Of a DNA stretch of 64,000 nucleotides, positions 26,936-35,590 are shown one piece after another. The stretch is from Leptospiraceae bacterium. Its GTDB lineage: Bacteria; Spirochaetota; Leptospiria; Leptospirales; Leptonemataceae. Position numbers and translations under genes: made by a program. The stretch lies in NCBI GenBank assembly GCA_025059995.1, contig JANXCF010000010.1:1-64000 (forward strand), written 5' to 3'. How positions within the stretch are numbered: position 1 is the stretch's first letter; each line of letters begins with the position of its first letter. The notes below the pieces were generated by a model. The model ran no database searches. It had not been told where the DNA came from and saw only the letters and a program-made list of their open reading frames with translations.

Positions 26936-27733
26936 TTATCGCTTCATCGCAATGGCTGTTCCAAGCATGTTGTCCGAAGTAATGATGGATTTGGAGTTGG
27001 ACTCATAAGCTCTTTGAGCCACAATCATGTTCACCATTTCTTCTACAATCTTCACGTTTGACATTTCCAAAAATCCCTGAAGCAAACTACCAAAACCTTC
27101 TCTTCCTGGAATGCCCTCAATCTCTGGACCACTTGCAACTGTTTCTTTAAAGAGATTGTTTCCAATAGCTTGTAAACCTGCTGGATTCACAAATCGATAC
27201 AAAAGGATTTGTCCAATTTTTATTGGGCGAATTTCATCATAAACTTTTACAAACACTTCTCCATCTTCAGTTACTTGAAGACTATGATTGATTGCTCCTT
27301 CGGGAAGCACAATGGGGGGTTCCAACAGATAACCATTTGAAGTCACAATTTGTCGATTCGAATCAATCTTAAATGAACCGTCTCTTGTGTAAGCAAAACT
27401 CCCGTCAGGAAGAAGGATCTTAAAAAAACCCACTTCTGAAGTAATGGCCAAATCAAATTTATTTCCTGTGTTTTGTAAGCTACCCATCTCAAAGAGCTTT
27501 TGTGTTGCCGCAACTCTTGTGCCACTTCCCACGTAAACACCCGTGGGTATTTCTGAAACTGGGGTTGCTGGTGTTCCAGCCAAAATGTGTTGTTGATAAA
27601 TCAGATCTTCAAAGTCCACACGGTTTTTTTTGAAACCCGTCGTATTTACGTTGGAGAGATTGTTAGAAATCGTATCCATTTGGTATTGTTGTGCAATCAT
27701 GCCTGTTGCCGCAGTCCATAAAGATCTTAGCAT
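26936..27733 (-). CDS. flgG: Flagellar distal rod protein FlgG
   Basis: 265 residues from ATG at 27733, preceded by GGAGGG. The N-terminus MLRSLWTAATGMIAQQYQMD and NNLSNVNTTGFKKNRVDFED are the conserved rod/hook helix. The C-terminus EGFLEMSNVKIVEEMVNMIV and QRAYESNSKSIITSDNML complete the paired coiled-coil ends. Family length is about 260. The frame extends to 28069 upstream, but that part is antisense to the ferredoxin gene and lacks FlgG character. First gene of flgG-flgH-flgI. Confidence 0.96.
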   Translation of the reverse strand: MLRSLWTAATGMIAQQYQMDTISNNLSNVNTTGFKKNRVDFEDLIYQQHILAGTPATPVSEIPTGVYVGSGTRVAATQKLFEMGSLQNTGNKFDLAITSEVGFFKILLPDGSFAYTRDGSFKIDSNRQIVTSNGYLLEPPIVLPEGAINHSLQVTEDGEVFVKVYDEIRPIKIGQILLYRFVNPAGLQAIGNNLFKETVASGPEIEGIPGREGFGSLLQGFLEMSNVKIVEEMVNMIVAQRAYESNSKSIITSDNMLGTAIAMKR

Positions 27734-27838
27734 AAACCCTCCGTTTTCAATTTCCTTCGGTAGATTCTTAAAAATTTTAACAGAGAACCAATAATTAAAA
27801 AAAATCGACTTGAAATAAATACCTATTTTTTTTATAGC

Positions 27839-28084
27839 ATGGAACTTTTGATTGAAGGAAAGAAATTTAGAATAGTAGCTGTTAATAAACTCGACTGCAC
27901 TTCGTGCTATAGCTGTGTTGCCCATCTTCCACAGTATTTCCGTATGGATGATGAGGATCTTTCCGAAAGCCATAACAATGGCGAAAACATAAATCATGCA
28001 TATGTTCCCGAAGAAGACTGGGAAGCCATCCAAGAACAAATCGAAATATGTCCTGGAGAGTGTATCCACTGGAAGGTATCATAA
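27839..28084 (+). CDS. Single-cluster 4Fe-4S ferredoxin
   Basis: 81 residues with LDCTSCYSC (C20, C23, C26) and CPGEC (C71, then C75), i.e. CxxCxxC plus a distal CP, typical of monocluster 4Fe-4S ferredoxins. C75 is extra and could form a disulfide. A small soluble electron carrier; partner unknown. It sits between divergently read flgG and the flaB flagellin gene, 85 bases upstream of flaB, and may be transcribed with it. Confidence 0.85.
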   Translation: MELLIEGKKFRIVAVNKLDCTSCYSCVAHLPQYFRMDDEDLSESHNNGENINHAYVPEEDWEAIQEQIEICPGECIHWKVS

Positions 28085-28135
28085 CTCATAATGAAACAAA
28101 AGAGAAATCAAAAAAATAATTCAGAAATTTCGAGA

Positions 28136-28167
28136 ACCCTCCGAAAACAAGTTTTAGAACGGAGGGT
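28136..28167 (+). promoter_or_regulatory. Hairpin sequestering the flaB ribosome-binding site
   Basis: A perfect 8-base inverted repeat ACCCTCCG (28136-28143) / CGGAGGGT (28160-28167) flanks an inner AAAA/TTTT pairing. The 3' arm contains the whole Shine-Dalgarno GGAGGG of flaB, whose ATG follows at 28170. In mRNA the arm would be fully paired and closed, a layout typical of translational control. Seen directly; the regulator, if any, is unknown. Confidence 0.6.
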
Positions 28168-28169
28168 CT

Positions 28170-29018
28170 ATGATCATCAATCATAACATCAGTGCTATCT
28201 TTTCGCATAGAACTCTAAAATTTCATGACTATGCGATGGGGAAAGATATTGAAAAGCTTGCTTCGGGATTGAGGATTAATCGTGCGGGAGACGATGCCGC
28301 AGGTCTTGCCGTTTCAGAAAAAATGAGAACCCAAATCCTTGGACTACGTCAAGCAGAAAGAAATGCCGAAGACGGAATTTCCTTTATACAAACTACTGAA
28401 GGTTATTTACAAGAAACCCAAGAAATCATCCAAAGAATACGAGTTTTAGCCGTCCAAGCAGCGAACGGAATTTACACAGCCGAAGATCGCCAACAAATCC
28501 AAGTAGAAATTTCCCAATTGATTGATGAAATTGATCGAATTGCCTCTCAAGCAGAATTCAACAAAATGAAGATGTTGACCGGAGCTTTTGCTCGACTCAA
28601 CCCATCTGCTTCCATGTGGTTTCACATTGGTCCGAATATGCATCAAAGAGAGAGAGTTTATATTAACACCATGACAACAGCTGGTTTAGGTTTAAGGAAC
28701 CCCACAGTTCTAACGTTCATCTCAATAAGCACGCCTGACAAAGCCAATATGGTCATTGGTCGAGCAGATGAAGCTCTACGTAGAATTTCAAAACAAAGAG
28801 CGGATTTAGGTGCTTATCAAAACCGATTAGAACACGCAGCAAAAGGTTTGATGAATGCTTATGAAAACATCCAAGCATCAGAATCCCGTATACGAGATAC
28901 AGATATGGCTGAACAAATCATTTCCTTTACAAGATACCAAATCTTGACTCAATCCGCGAATGCGATGTTGGCACAAGCTAACCAAAAACCTCAATTAGTT
29001 TTACAACTCCTCCGTTAA
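28170..29018 (+). CDS. flaB: Periplasmic flagellin core protein, FlaB family
   Basis: 282 residues, the usual FlaB length. The N-terminal D0/D1 helix ([19 protein letters not shown]) and [20 protein letters not shown] are classic, as is the C-terminal [20 protein letters not shown]. The spirochaetal central signature [17 protein letters not shown] is present, and the hypervariable D2/D3 domains of external flagellins are absent. It forms the core of the periplasmic filament. The ribosome site is locked in a hairpin (28136-28167) and an intrinsic terminator follows. Confidence 0.97.
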   Translation: MIINHNISAIFSHRTLKFHDYAMGKDIEKLASGLRINRAGDDAAGLAVSEKMRTQILGLRQAERNAEDGISFIQTTEGYLQETQEIIQRIRVLAVQAANGIYTAEDRQQIQVEISQLIDEIDRIASQAEFNKMKMLTGAFARLNPSASMWFHIGPNMHQRERVYINTMTTAGLGLRNPTVLTFISISTPDKANMVIGRADEALRRISKQRADLGAYQNRLEHAAKGLMNAYENIQASESRIRDTDMAEQIISFTRYQILTQSANAMLAQANQKPQLVLQLLR

Positions 29019-29021
29019 TGA

Positions 29022-29044
29022 GCCACTTTTGAAGTGGCTTTTTT
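29022..29044 (+). terminator. Intrinsic terminator after flaB
   Basis: Stem GCCACTT/AAGTGGC with a three-base loop, followed directly by six T. It begins three bases after the flaB stop and overlaps the 3' end of the convergent mtnA gene. Confidence 0.85.
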
Positions 29045-30071
29045 AAAATTGATAGGGATAGCGAAAAATCCCCATCTCTGTGATAATACCTGTTATCAAG
29101 TGAGAGGGAGTAATATCAAAAGCAGGATTATAAACTTCTACATCAGGGGGCGAAGAAATACAATCACGAAAATTTCTTACCTCATCAGGTCTTCGAAATT
29201 CGATTGGAATATGAGAACCATCAGGAATGCTTGTATCAATACTTGTTGAAGGAGCAACCACATAAAAGGGAACAGAAAAATATTGACTCAAAATAGCTAT
29301 ACCTAATGTCCCAATCTTGTTGGCTGTATCCCCGTTCCTCGCTATTCGGTCAGCTCCAACTAAGACCATGTCGATTTCTTTATTCGCAAAAAGACTCGCC
29401 ACCATATTATCAGTAATGAGCATATTCGGAATTTTTGCATATTGAAGCTCAAAAGAAGTCAATCGGGAACCCTGAAGCAAAGGTCTTGTTTCAGTATTAT
29501 AAACAAATATTTTTTTATTCTGCTCTACGGCAGTGTAAATCACTCCAAGAGCTGTTCCTTTTCCAGCCGTAGCCAAAGAACCTGTATTACAATGAGTTAA
29601 GATTTTTGCACCATCAAAAACTAACTGACTACCCCAAAAACCTATTTTTTCGCACAGTTCTTTATCTTCTTCGAAAATTGAAAGCGCTACTTTTTTTAAT
29701 TCTTTTAAGGCTTCAGTTAAATCATTCCATGCTATTGAAAGAACCTCACCACGAATCCGTTCGATAGCATAAAAGAGATTTACTGCCGTTGGACGTGATT
29801 GAGAAATTTTTTTTAGATTTATGTTTAACTCATTATAAAATTCTTCAAGACTTTGAATTTGCCTATTTTCTACTAATCGTTTTTGTTCTACATAGATACT
29901 AAGAGCTGCCATGACTCCAATCGCAGGTGCACCACGAATGCGAAGACTTTTAATAGCTTCAATGGCTTGATCAATGTTTGTTATTGTTTTGTATTCAATC
30001 TTTTGAGGTAGTAAAGTCTGATCTAAAATTTTCAATTCATCATTTTCGAAAACCAACGAGGATAGAATCAT
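29043..30071 (-). CDS. mtnA: 5-methylthioribose-1-phosphate isomerase
   Basis: eIF2B-alpha-like fold. It isomerises methylthioribose-1-P (or 5-deoxyribose-1-P) to the ribulose form in methionine or 5'-deoxyadenosine salvage. Motifs: KSLRIRGAPAIGV, THCNTGSLATAGKGTALGVI with the catalytic Cys, and VGADRIARNGDTANKIGT with the catalytic Asp. Length of 342 is normal. No mtnK, mtnC or mtnD is nearby; a class II aldolase lies at 43339. It overlaps the upstream gene by four bases. Confidence 0.93.
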   Translation of the reverse strand: MILSSLVFENDELKILDQTLLPQKIEYKTITNIDQAIEAIKSLRIRGAPAIGVMAALSIYVEQKRLVENRQIQSLEEFYNELNINLKKISQSRPTAVNLFYAIERIRGEVLSIAWNDLTEALKELKKVALSIFEEDKELCEKIGFWGSQLVFDGAKILTHCNTGSLATAGKGTALGVIYTAVEQNKKIFVYNTETRPLLQGSRLTSFELQYAKIPNMLITDNMVASLFANKEIDMVLVGADRIARNGDTANKIGTLGIAILSQYFSVPFYVVAPSTSIDTSIPDGSHIPIEFRRPDEVRNFRDCISSPPDVEVYNPAFDITPSHLITGIITEMGIFRYPYQF

Positions 30072-30715
30072 TCTTTCTTCTCCTCACTTTCAACTTCAAG
30101 ATAAGAAATACCTGCTTTGATAAACAAATCTGGATAAATATCAATACACTCAGGAAAAAAAGAAAAAAACTCCTCTAAGGGAACAATTCGGTAGTACATT
30201 CCAAATTCTTGCTGAAATTTCTCAGTAAAAGGAAGGTAAGGGGTCATGTGAAAGGGAACTTTTTCTTGGAATTCATTGATTGATTTTAAGTCAATTTTTG
30301 ACGTAAAGTCAATTTGGATTTTCATCAAGTTCCAGTTATTCTTGAAAGTGAGTTTCTCAGTTGACTCTGATACTTTTGCTTTCGATACGAGATCTAATAG
30401 TCTCAATAAGGGAAAACCTTCTTCAAAATATAAGTCTACATTAATCTTGATAAATTTTTGAGAAATCCCTAAAGGTTCCCAAATTTTTCGAACTTTAGAA
30501 GGGAATGCATTAGCCAAACGAATATGCTCTCGCAAAGTATGTAAATCATTTTTGGGTAGTTCTGGATACCCAAATTCACCCAACCAAAGCCAAGAATAGA
30601 TATCTTGTGGAGTATAGTTTTCATAATTGTTGTAAAACCAGTTTGCAAAACGCAATTTTTCATCTAAACTGAATACTTGGTATTTATCAATTAAAGCTTC
30701 TATATCAATCTTCAT
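30068..30715 (-). CDS. Protein of unknown function (215 aa)
   Basis: I recognise no family. A soluble, acidic-aromatic protein: an N-terminal helical region (about 1-90, with NWFYNNYENYTPQDIYSWLW), a likely beta strand region in the middle and a hydrophobic-rich C-terminus. No signal peptide. It overlaps der by 11 bases upstream and mtnA by 4 bases downstream, so it belongs to the smpB-der-mtnA transcript. Confidence 0.8.
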   Translation of the reverse strand: MKIDIEALIDKYQVFSLDEKLRFANWFYNNYENYTPQDIYSWLWLGEFGYPELPKNDLHTLREHIRLANAFPSKVRKIWEPLGISQKFIKINVDLYFEEGFPLLRLLDLVSKAKVSESTEKLTFKNNWNLMKIQIDFTSKIDLKSINEFQEKVPFHMTPYLPFTEKFQQEFGMYYRIVPLEEFFSFFPECIDIYPDLFIKAGISYLEVESEEKKE

Positions 30716-32114
30716 CTGTCTTTTCTTTTAACTTCATTCGGATTGGAACCCCATATAATTGAAAGTCTTCGCGTATCCGATTTTCTAAAAAAGAAATAAA
30801 ATTTGATGAAATCAAGCTTTTATGATTACAAAACAAAACAAATATTAAAGGTTTTTCAGCTACTTGGGTAGCATAGTAGATTTTAAATTTCTGATTGTGG
30901 GGGAATTTTTTCAACTGTTCTTGGATGTAGCGGTTGAACTGAGAAGTAGAAATCCGAAAGTGCAGTTTTTCGTAGAGCTCCAAAACCTTTTTCAAAGGTT
31001 CAGTGGCTCTTTTCTTGGTTTTTGCTGAACCAAACAAAATAGGAACATTCTTCAAATAAGGCAATTCAGCATATAAACCCTCTAAGTACTCTTTTTGGAT
31101 TTTGTCATGTTTATTTTCAATCAGATCCCATTTGTTCACAAAAAGTATCATCGCACGATTTAATTCTTTTACGAGAGCTACGATTTTTTTGTCATATTTT
31201 GTGATTCCATCAGGAGCTGAAATCACCAAAATCACAATATCGGAATCTTGAATAGCTCTGATGGTTCTACGAGAAGAAATAAACTCTATATGATCCTCAA
31301 TCACCTTTCTTTTTCGTAAACCTGCAGTATCCAAGATTCGTATGTTCTTTCCAAAAAAACGAATCACAGTATCAATTGTATCCCTTGTTGTTCCTGGAAT
31401 GTCAGAAACCAACGATATTTCTTTTCCTGCCCACAAGTTAAAGAGAGTGGACTTCCCCACATTGGGTTTCCCCACGATGGTAATGCGAATATCATCCTGA
31501 AGAAAGTCAGAAACCACCGTCGAATCATAATAGCCCTTTTTTTGTGATTTTTCACGATGTTTTTCTTCGTAGTCTTTGTCGTGACGAATCTGAGGAAACA
31601 TTTCCGCCAATATACTGATAAGTTTTTTTACATTGTATTTACTCAGTGCTGAAATTCCTATGGGAGAAAAATTAGCTTCAAAAAAATTGGGAAGAAACTC
31701 AAATTCTCGTTCTTTACTATCTATCTTATTCACAGCTTCGATAATGGGTTTTGTTAGTTCTTTTTTATGGTATTCTCGGAATTCAAAATCAAACCTACTG
31801 GGAGAAGGTGGCTCCATCAAGTGAATGATGACATCAGCCTGGGATTTGATGAATTCATAGGCTTTTTCTCTGGCTAACCTTTCCAGCTCATTTTTCTCTT
31901 CCCCCAGATCCATCACGTCCAATCCCGGAAGATCGTAAAACAAAGCATGTATCCCAAAATTTTGGATTTCAACCTCAATCACATCTCTTGTAAGTCCTGG
32001 ATAATCATCAACAATGGTTCGTTGTTTTCCGGACAAGAGATTAATTAAGCTGGATTTTCCTACATTTTTCTTCCCAACAATGGCAATTTTGAGCAATTTT
32101 TTTTTAGTAATCAT
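30705..32114 (-). CDS. der: Ribosome biogenesis GTPase Der (EngA)
   Basis: Two tandem G domains and a KH-like C-terminus, acting in 50S subunit assembly. Domain 1: G1 GKKNVGKS, G3 DLPGLD (instead of the common DTGG/DTAG) and G4 NKID. Domain 2 (about 210-370): GKPNVGKS, GTTRDT, LDTAGL, NKWD. The C-terminal region FKIYYATQVAEKPLIFVLFC is typical. 469 residues. It overlaps smpB by 11 bases and the next gene by 11. Confidence 0.95.
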   Translation of the reverse strand: MITKKKLLKIAIVGKKNVGKSSLINLLSGKQRTIVDDYPGLTRDVIEVEIQNFGIHALFYDLPGLDVMDLGEEKNELERLAREKAYEFIKSQADVIIHLMEPPSPSRFDFEFREYHKKELTKPIIEAVNKIDSKEREFEFLPNFFEANFSPIGISALSKYNVKKLISILAEMFPQIRHDKDYEEKHREKSQKKGYYDSTVVSDFLQDDIRITIVGKPNVGKSTLFNLWAGKEISLVSDIPGTTRDTIDTVIRFFGKNIRILDTAGLRKRKVIEDHIEFISSRRTIRAIQDSDIVILVISAPDGITKYDKKIVALVKELNRAMILFVNKWDLIENKHDKIQKEYLEGLYAELPYLKNVPILFGSAKTKKRATEPLKKVLELYEKLHFRISTSQFNRYIQEQLKKFPHNQKFKIYYATQVAEKPLIFVLFCNHKSLISSNFISFLENRIREDFQLYGVPIRMKLKEKTDED

Positions 32115-32586
32115 ATTGTTTGTACTTCAAGACCCGTTGGATTTGTTTTTCGGTTTCTTTTTTTCGTTCTTCTTGTCGCTTGTCATAAAGTTTCTTTCCT
32201 CTACATAAGGCAATTTCTAATTTGACTATATTTTTCGAATTAAAGTAAAGCTTCAAAGGAATGATGGTCAGCCGTTTCTCTTTTACCTTTGAGCTCCAGC
32301 GCTCAATCTCTTTTTTATGCATTAAGAGTTTTTTGGTTCTTGTTTCTTGATGTCCAAAATGCTTTGCATTTTCGTAAGGAGCGATTTTTAAATTTACAAC
32401 AAACATCTCTCCGTCTTTGGGAATTACAAAAGAATCATCCAAGTTTACTCTTCCAGCCCGAATGCTTTTTACTTCTGATCCTAAAAGTTGAATCCCCGCC
32501 TCTAAGGTTTCTAAAATTTCATATTCTTTTTTTGCTTTTTTATTATGGAAAGATCGTTCTCTAAACTCTTTTTTTTCTTTTGCCAT
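32104..32586 (-). CDS. smpB: SsrA-binding protein SmpB
   Basis: Delivers tmRNA to stalled ribosomes. 160 residues with NKKAKKEYEILETLEAGIQL, LGSEVKSIRAGRVNLDDSFV and a lysine/arginine-rich tail (CRGKKLYDKRQEERKKETEK), all characteristic. ATG at 32586 is used. It leads the smpB-der unit with an 11-base overlap. Confidence 0.97.
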   Translation of the reverse strand: MAKEKKEFRERSFHNKKAKKEYEILETLEAGIQLLGSEVKSIRAGRVNLDDSFVIPKDGEMFVVNLKIAPYENAKHFGHQETRTKKLLMHKKEIERWSSKVKEKRLTIIPLKLYFNSKNIVKLEIALCRGKKLYDKRQEERKKETEKQIQRVLKYKQYDY

Positions 32587-32624
32587 CACTGACAGTTTTT
32601 TGCTTTCTATGAATAAGTAAATAC

Positions 32625-33821
32625 CTAATAAATTCGTATATACTTTTCTATCACATATTTAGCAAAAGGATATGCTGCTGTAAAAGCAGGTGAAACTGCA
32701 TTCAAAACATGAATGGAATTTTCTTCTTGTTCTACGACAAAATCATTCACAAGTTGTAAAGTCTTTTTATTCAAAAGTTGGGCACGAATCCCTGCTTTGC
32801 CCCATCGAAATTTTCGTTCTGGAATTTCTGAGACCAACATCATGGCTTTTTTCAGTAAATACGATCTATTGTATTTTTTTATTTCTTCTGCTGCAAAACT
32901 ACGAAACTCAAAGGAACTTCTCAAAAAAAGAGATGAACCATGATAAAGTATCTTTAATAATTCCCCAAAACGAAAATTCTCAAAACCCGAATACTGTTCT
33001 CGCCAAAAAGCTGGTATAGCCGTAGGTCCGATTTTGATTTTATCATCAATAGTAATAGTGAAATGAACCCCCAAAAAAGGGAAGTTCAAATCTGGAACAG
33101 GATAAATATTCGTTCGAAAAAAGTTTTGATTCTCTGCCTCAAGATAGAGTCCTTTAAAGGGTAAAATCGTATAATCTTTTCCCACTCCAAAACCTTTAGC
33201 TATCCTATCCGCATACAAGCCTGCAGCATTGATGATGAACCTACTTTTAATTTGATAGTTTTTCGTGATCACTTGATCTTTTCTTCTAGTGATGTAGGGT
33301 TCTGAGAAAAGAAATAACACTGAAGTTTTTGATAATTCTTCTTTCAAATGAAAACTGATTTTTTTTGGGTCCACATTCCCTGTTAAAGGTGAATATAATG
33401 CCCTTTGAAAGGTTTTTGCCTTGGGTTCAATTTCTTTGAGTTCTTTTTCGTCGATCAGTTTTAGCGGAACTTGATTCTTATTTCCTCTCTGATAGAGCTC
33501 CCAGAGGGTTTTTAATTCATCTTCGTTTTTTGTAACAACGACTTTTTGGGTGTTTTTATAGGGTAAGTGATTTTTGAGGCAATAGTCCTTCCAGTAGAGA
33601 TTTCCATCTTTTGTCAATTTTGCTTTGAGGGAATCAGGTGAATAGTAAAACCCGGCATGAAGCACCCCACTGTTTCTGCTACTTGCATGGAGTGCTACAT
33701 CATTTTCTTTATCAATAATAATGATCTTTGCATCCGTAAAAACTTCTTTGAGTCTTTTAGCAAAGACAAGTCCAATAATCCCAGCACCAATGACCAAAAA
33801 GTCAGTCTCAACCTTTTGCAT
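32625..33821 (-). CDS. lhgO: FAD-dependent oxidoreductase, LhgO-like (L-2-hydroxyglutarate oxidase group)
   Basis: DAO-fold flavoenzyme of 398 residues. It has dinucleotide motif DFLVIGAGIIGLVFAKRL at the start and SSRNSGVLHAGFYYSPDSLK, which is characteristic of the LhgO/YgaF group. FIINAAGLYADRIAKGFG and IKIGPTAIPAFWREQYSGF follow. LhgO oxidises L-2-hydroxyglutarate to 2-oxoglutarate and passes electrons to the membrane. Substrate is inferred from subgroup motifs. Confidence 0.85.
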   Translation of the reverse strand: MQKVETDFLVIGAGIIGLVFAKRLKEVFTDAKIIIIDKENDVALHASSRNSGVLHAGFYYSPDSLKAKLTKDGNLYWKDYCLKNHLPYKNTQKVVVTKNEDELKTLWELYQRGNKNQVPLKLIDEKELKEIEPKAKTFQRALYSPLTGNVDPKKISFHLKEELSKTSVLFLFSEPYITRRKDQVITKNYQIKSRFIINAAGLYADRIAKGFGVGKDYTILPFKGLYLEAENQNFFRTNIYPVPDLNFPFLGVHFTITIDDKIKIGPTAIPAFWREQYSGFENFRFGELLKILYHGSSLFLRSSFEFRSFAAEEIKKYNRSYLLKKAMMLVSEIPERKFRWGKAGIRAQLLNKKTLQLVNDFVVEQEENSIHVLNAVSPAFTAAYPFAKYVIEKYIRIY

Positions 33822-33829
33822 TAAAAATT

Positions 33830-34768
33830 TTATAAAAAAAGGGAACTTATGGATTCTTCATTGTGGATTCTTCGAATAGACTCTCCTAATAATACTGCAA
33901 TCGATAAAACCACAATTTTGGGTATTCTTTTCTCTGGTGGTAAATAAATTGTATTTGTAAATACAACTTCATCCAGTTCTGAATTTTGTAATTTTTCTAT
34001 AGCATTCCCAGAGAGCACGGCATGAGTGGCACAAGCAATTACTTTTTTTGCCCCTTTTTCTTTTAGAGCTCTCGCTGCTTTTGTAATAGTTCCGGCTGTG
34101 TCAATTATATCATCATAAATAATACATTCTCTACCCTCTACATCGCCAATCACATTCATGATCTCTGCATCATTAGGCTGAGGTCTTCTTTTATCTATGA
34201 TAGCTAAATTTGCTTCTATGTGCCTTGCAACATATCGTGCTCGCTCTACACCCCCCGTATCAGGAGAAATCACGACAGGAGCTTCAAATTGTTTATTTTT
34301 GATGTAATTAATGAACACAGGAGCTGCATAAATATTATCAACAGGGATGTGAAAAAAACCTTGAATCTGATCTGCATGTAAATCTACAGTTAAAACTCGA
34401 TCGGGACCAGTTACTTGCAAAATATCGGCTATTACTCTTGCTGAGATGGGGACTCTTGGCTCAGATTTTCTATCTTGCCTACCATATCCATAATACGGAA
34501 TAACTACAGTAATTCGTTTCGCAGAAGCTCTTCGAACGGCATCGACAGTCAATAAAAGTTCCATTATGTGATCATTTGCTGGCGCTGATGTAGGTTGGAT
34601 GATAAAAACATCTTTACCTCGTATGTTTTCGTTGATTTTTACTGATATTTCCCCATCTGAAAATTTTTTTATACTCACATCAGCTAATTTTAGATTCAAA
34701 TACTTAGCGACTTCTTCTGCTAAGGGTCGATTTGCATTGCCTGATATTAACAAAAGTTCAAAACTCAT
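33830..34768 (-). CDS. prs: Ribose-phosphate pyrophosphokinase
   Basis: Makes PRPP from ribose-5-phosphate and ATP for nucleotide, histidine and tryptophan synthesis. Motifs: KFSDGEISVKINENIRGKDV, PYYGYGRQDRKSEPRVPISA, TVDLHADQIQGFFHIPVDNI, and the PRPP-loop CIIYDDIIDTAGTI. 312 residues, full length. It follows glmU, a common pairing. Confidence 0.97.
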   Translation of the reverse strand: MSFELLLISGNANRPLAEEVAKYLNLKLADVSIKKFSDGEISVKINENIRGKDVFIIQPTSAPANDHIMELLLTVDAVRRASAKRITVVIPYYGYGRQDRKSEPRVPISARVIADILQVTGPDRVLTVDLHADQIQGFFHIPVDNIYAAPVFINYIKNKQFEAPVVISPDTGGVERARYVARHIEANLAIIDKRRPQPNDAEIMNVIGDVEGRECIIYDDIIDTAGTITKAARALKEKGAKKVIACATHAVLSGNAIEKLQNSELDEVVFTNTIYLPPEKRIPKIVVLSIAVLLGESIRRIHNEESISSLFL

Positions 34769-34798
34769 AATTTAAAAAAAGATAAATTTTTTTTTGTT

Positions 34799-35569
34799 CT
34801 ATTTGAGCAAGTAATAAATACGATTTAACTCATTTAATTCATCAATGGTGTTTGCTCCAAATGCTTCGCGTGAGTCCTGCAATGTATAAACAGAGAAAAA
34901 TTGATTTTGCTTTCGATAAACTTTAATCACATCAGGAAGATAATATTCTTTCTGGACATTATGATTGTTGATTTGTTTGATTACATGAAAAACCCCAGGA
35001 AGACGAAATACATAACATCCTGTATTGATTTCTTTGATTTTTTTTGTTTCTTCATCAGCATCTTTTTCTTCGATTATGGCTTCTAATAAGCCTTCTTTGT
35101 TTCGAACGAACCTTCCATAACCTGTGGGATTTTCTAAAACAGCACCAAGAACAGAACCAGGGGTTTGATGAACCTCACAAAGCTCAAACAATTTTAAAAA
35201 CGATTTTGTTTTGATCAAGGGCATGTCTCCAGCTGTCACTAAAACCAACCCCCTCTTTTGAGACAAATATGGCTCAGTCATCAAGAAGGCATGTGCTGTT
35301 CCTAATTGTTCTTTTTGTTCAACAAATTCAATTTTGGATGATTTTTCTGGATAGTTTTGATGAACAAATTCCTGAGTTTTTTCCTCTACTAATTCTTTTT
35401 TATATCCTACTACAATCAAAATTTTCTCTAAGTCTATATGAAACAAATTTTCCAAAACATGATGAATCATGGGTTTTTCTGCCACTTCCATTAGTACTTT
35501 AGGAAGATCGGATTTCATTCGTGTGCCCTTCCCAGCGGCAAGAACAACAGCATATTTCTCTGATACCAT
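34799..35569 (-). CDS. glmU: UDP-GlcNAc pyrophosphorylase domain only (GlmU-like)
   Basis: The protein contains only the N-terminal uridylyltransferase half of GlmU: VVLAAGKGTRMKSDLPKVL, VEQKEQLGTAHAFLMTEPYL, LVTAGDMPLIKT and NPTGYGRFVRN, ending LNELNRIYYLLK. At 256 residues it lacks the left-handed beta-helix acetyltransferase domain of E. coli GlmU. It should form UDP-GlcNAc from GlcNAc-1-P; acetylation of GlcN-1-P must be done by another protein. It sits 25 bases after the tRNA-Gln gene and before prs. Confidence 0.9.
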   Translation of the reverse strand: MVSEKYAVVLAAGKGTRMKSDLPKVLMEVAEKPMIHHVLENLFHIDLEKILIVVGYKKELVEEKTQEFVHQNYPEKSSKIEFVEQKEQLGTAHAFLMTEPYLSQKRGLVLVTAGDMPLIKTKSFLKLFELCEVHQTPGSVLGAVLENPTGYGRFVRNKEGLLEAIIEEKDADEETKKIKEINTGCYVFRLPGVFHVIKQINNHNVQKEYYLPDVIKVYRKQNQFFSVYTLQDSREAFGANTIDELNELNRIYYLLK

Positions 35570-35590
35570 GACGAAAACACCCTTGCGTTT

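Noticed and set aside
26936-28069. A 377-residue form of FlgG
   Set aside because: The first 112 residues are antisense to the ferredoxin gene and do not look like FlgG; the ATG at 27733 with GGAGGG gives the normal start.
28085-28135. Sigma-28 flagellar promoter for flaB
   Set aside because: No TAAA/GCCGATAA-like pair is visible at usable spacing.
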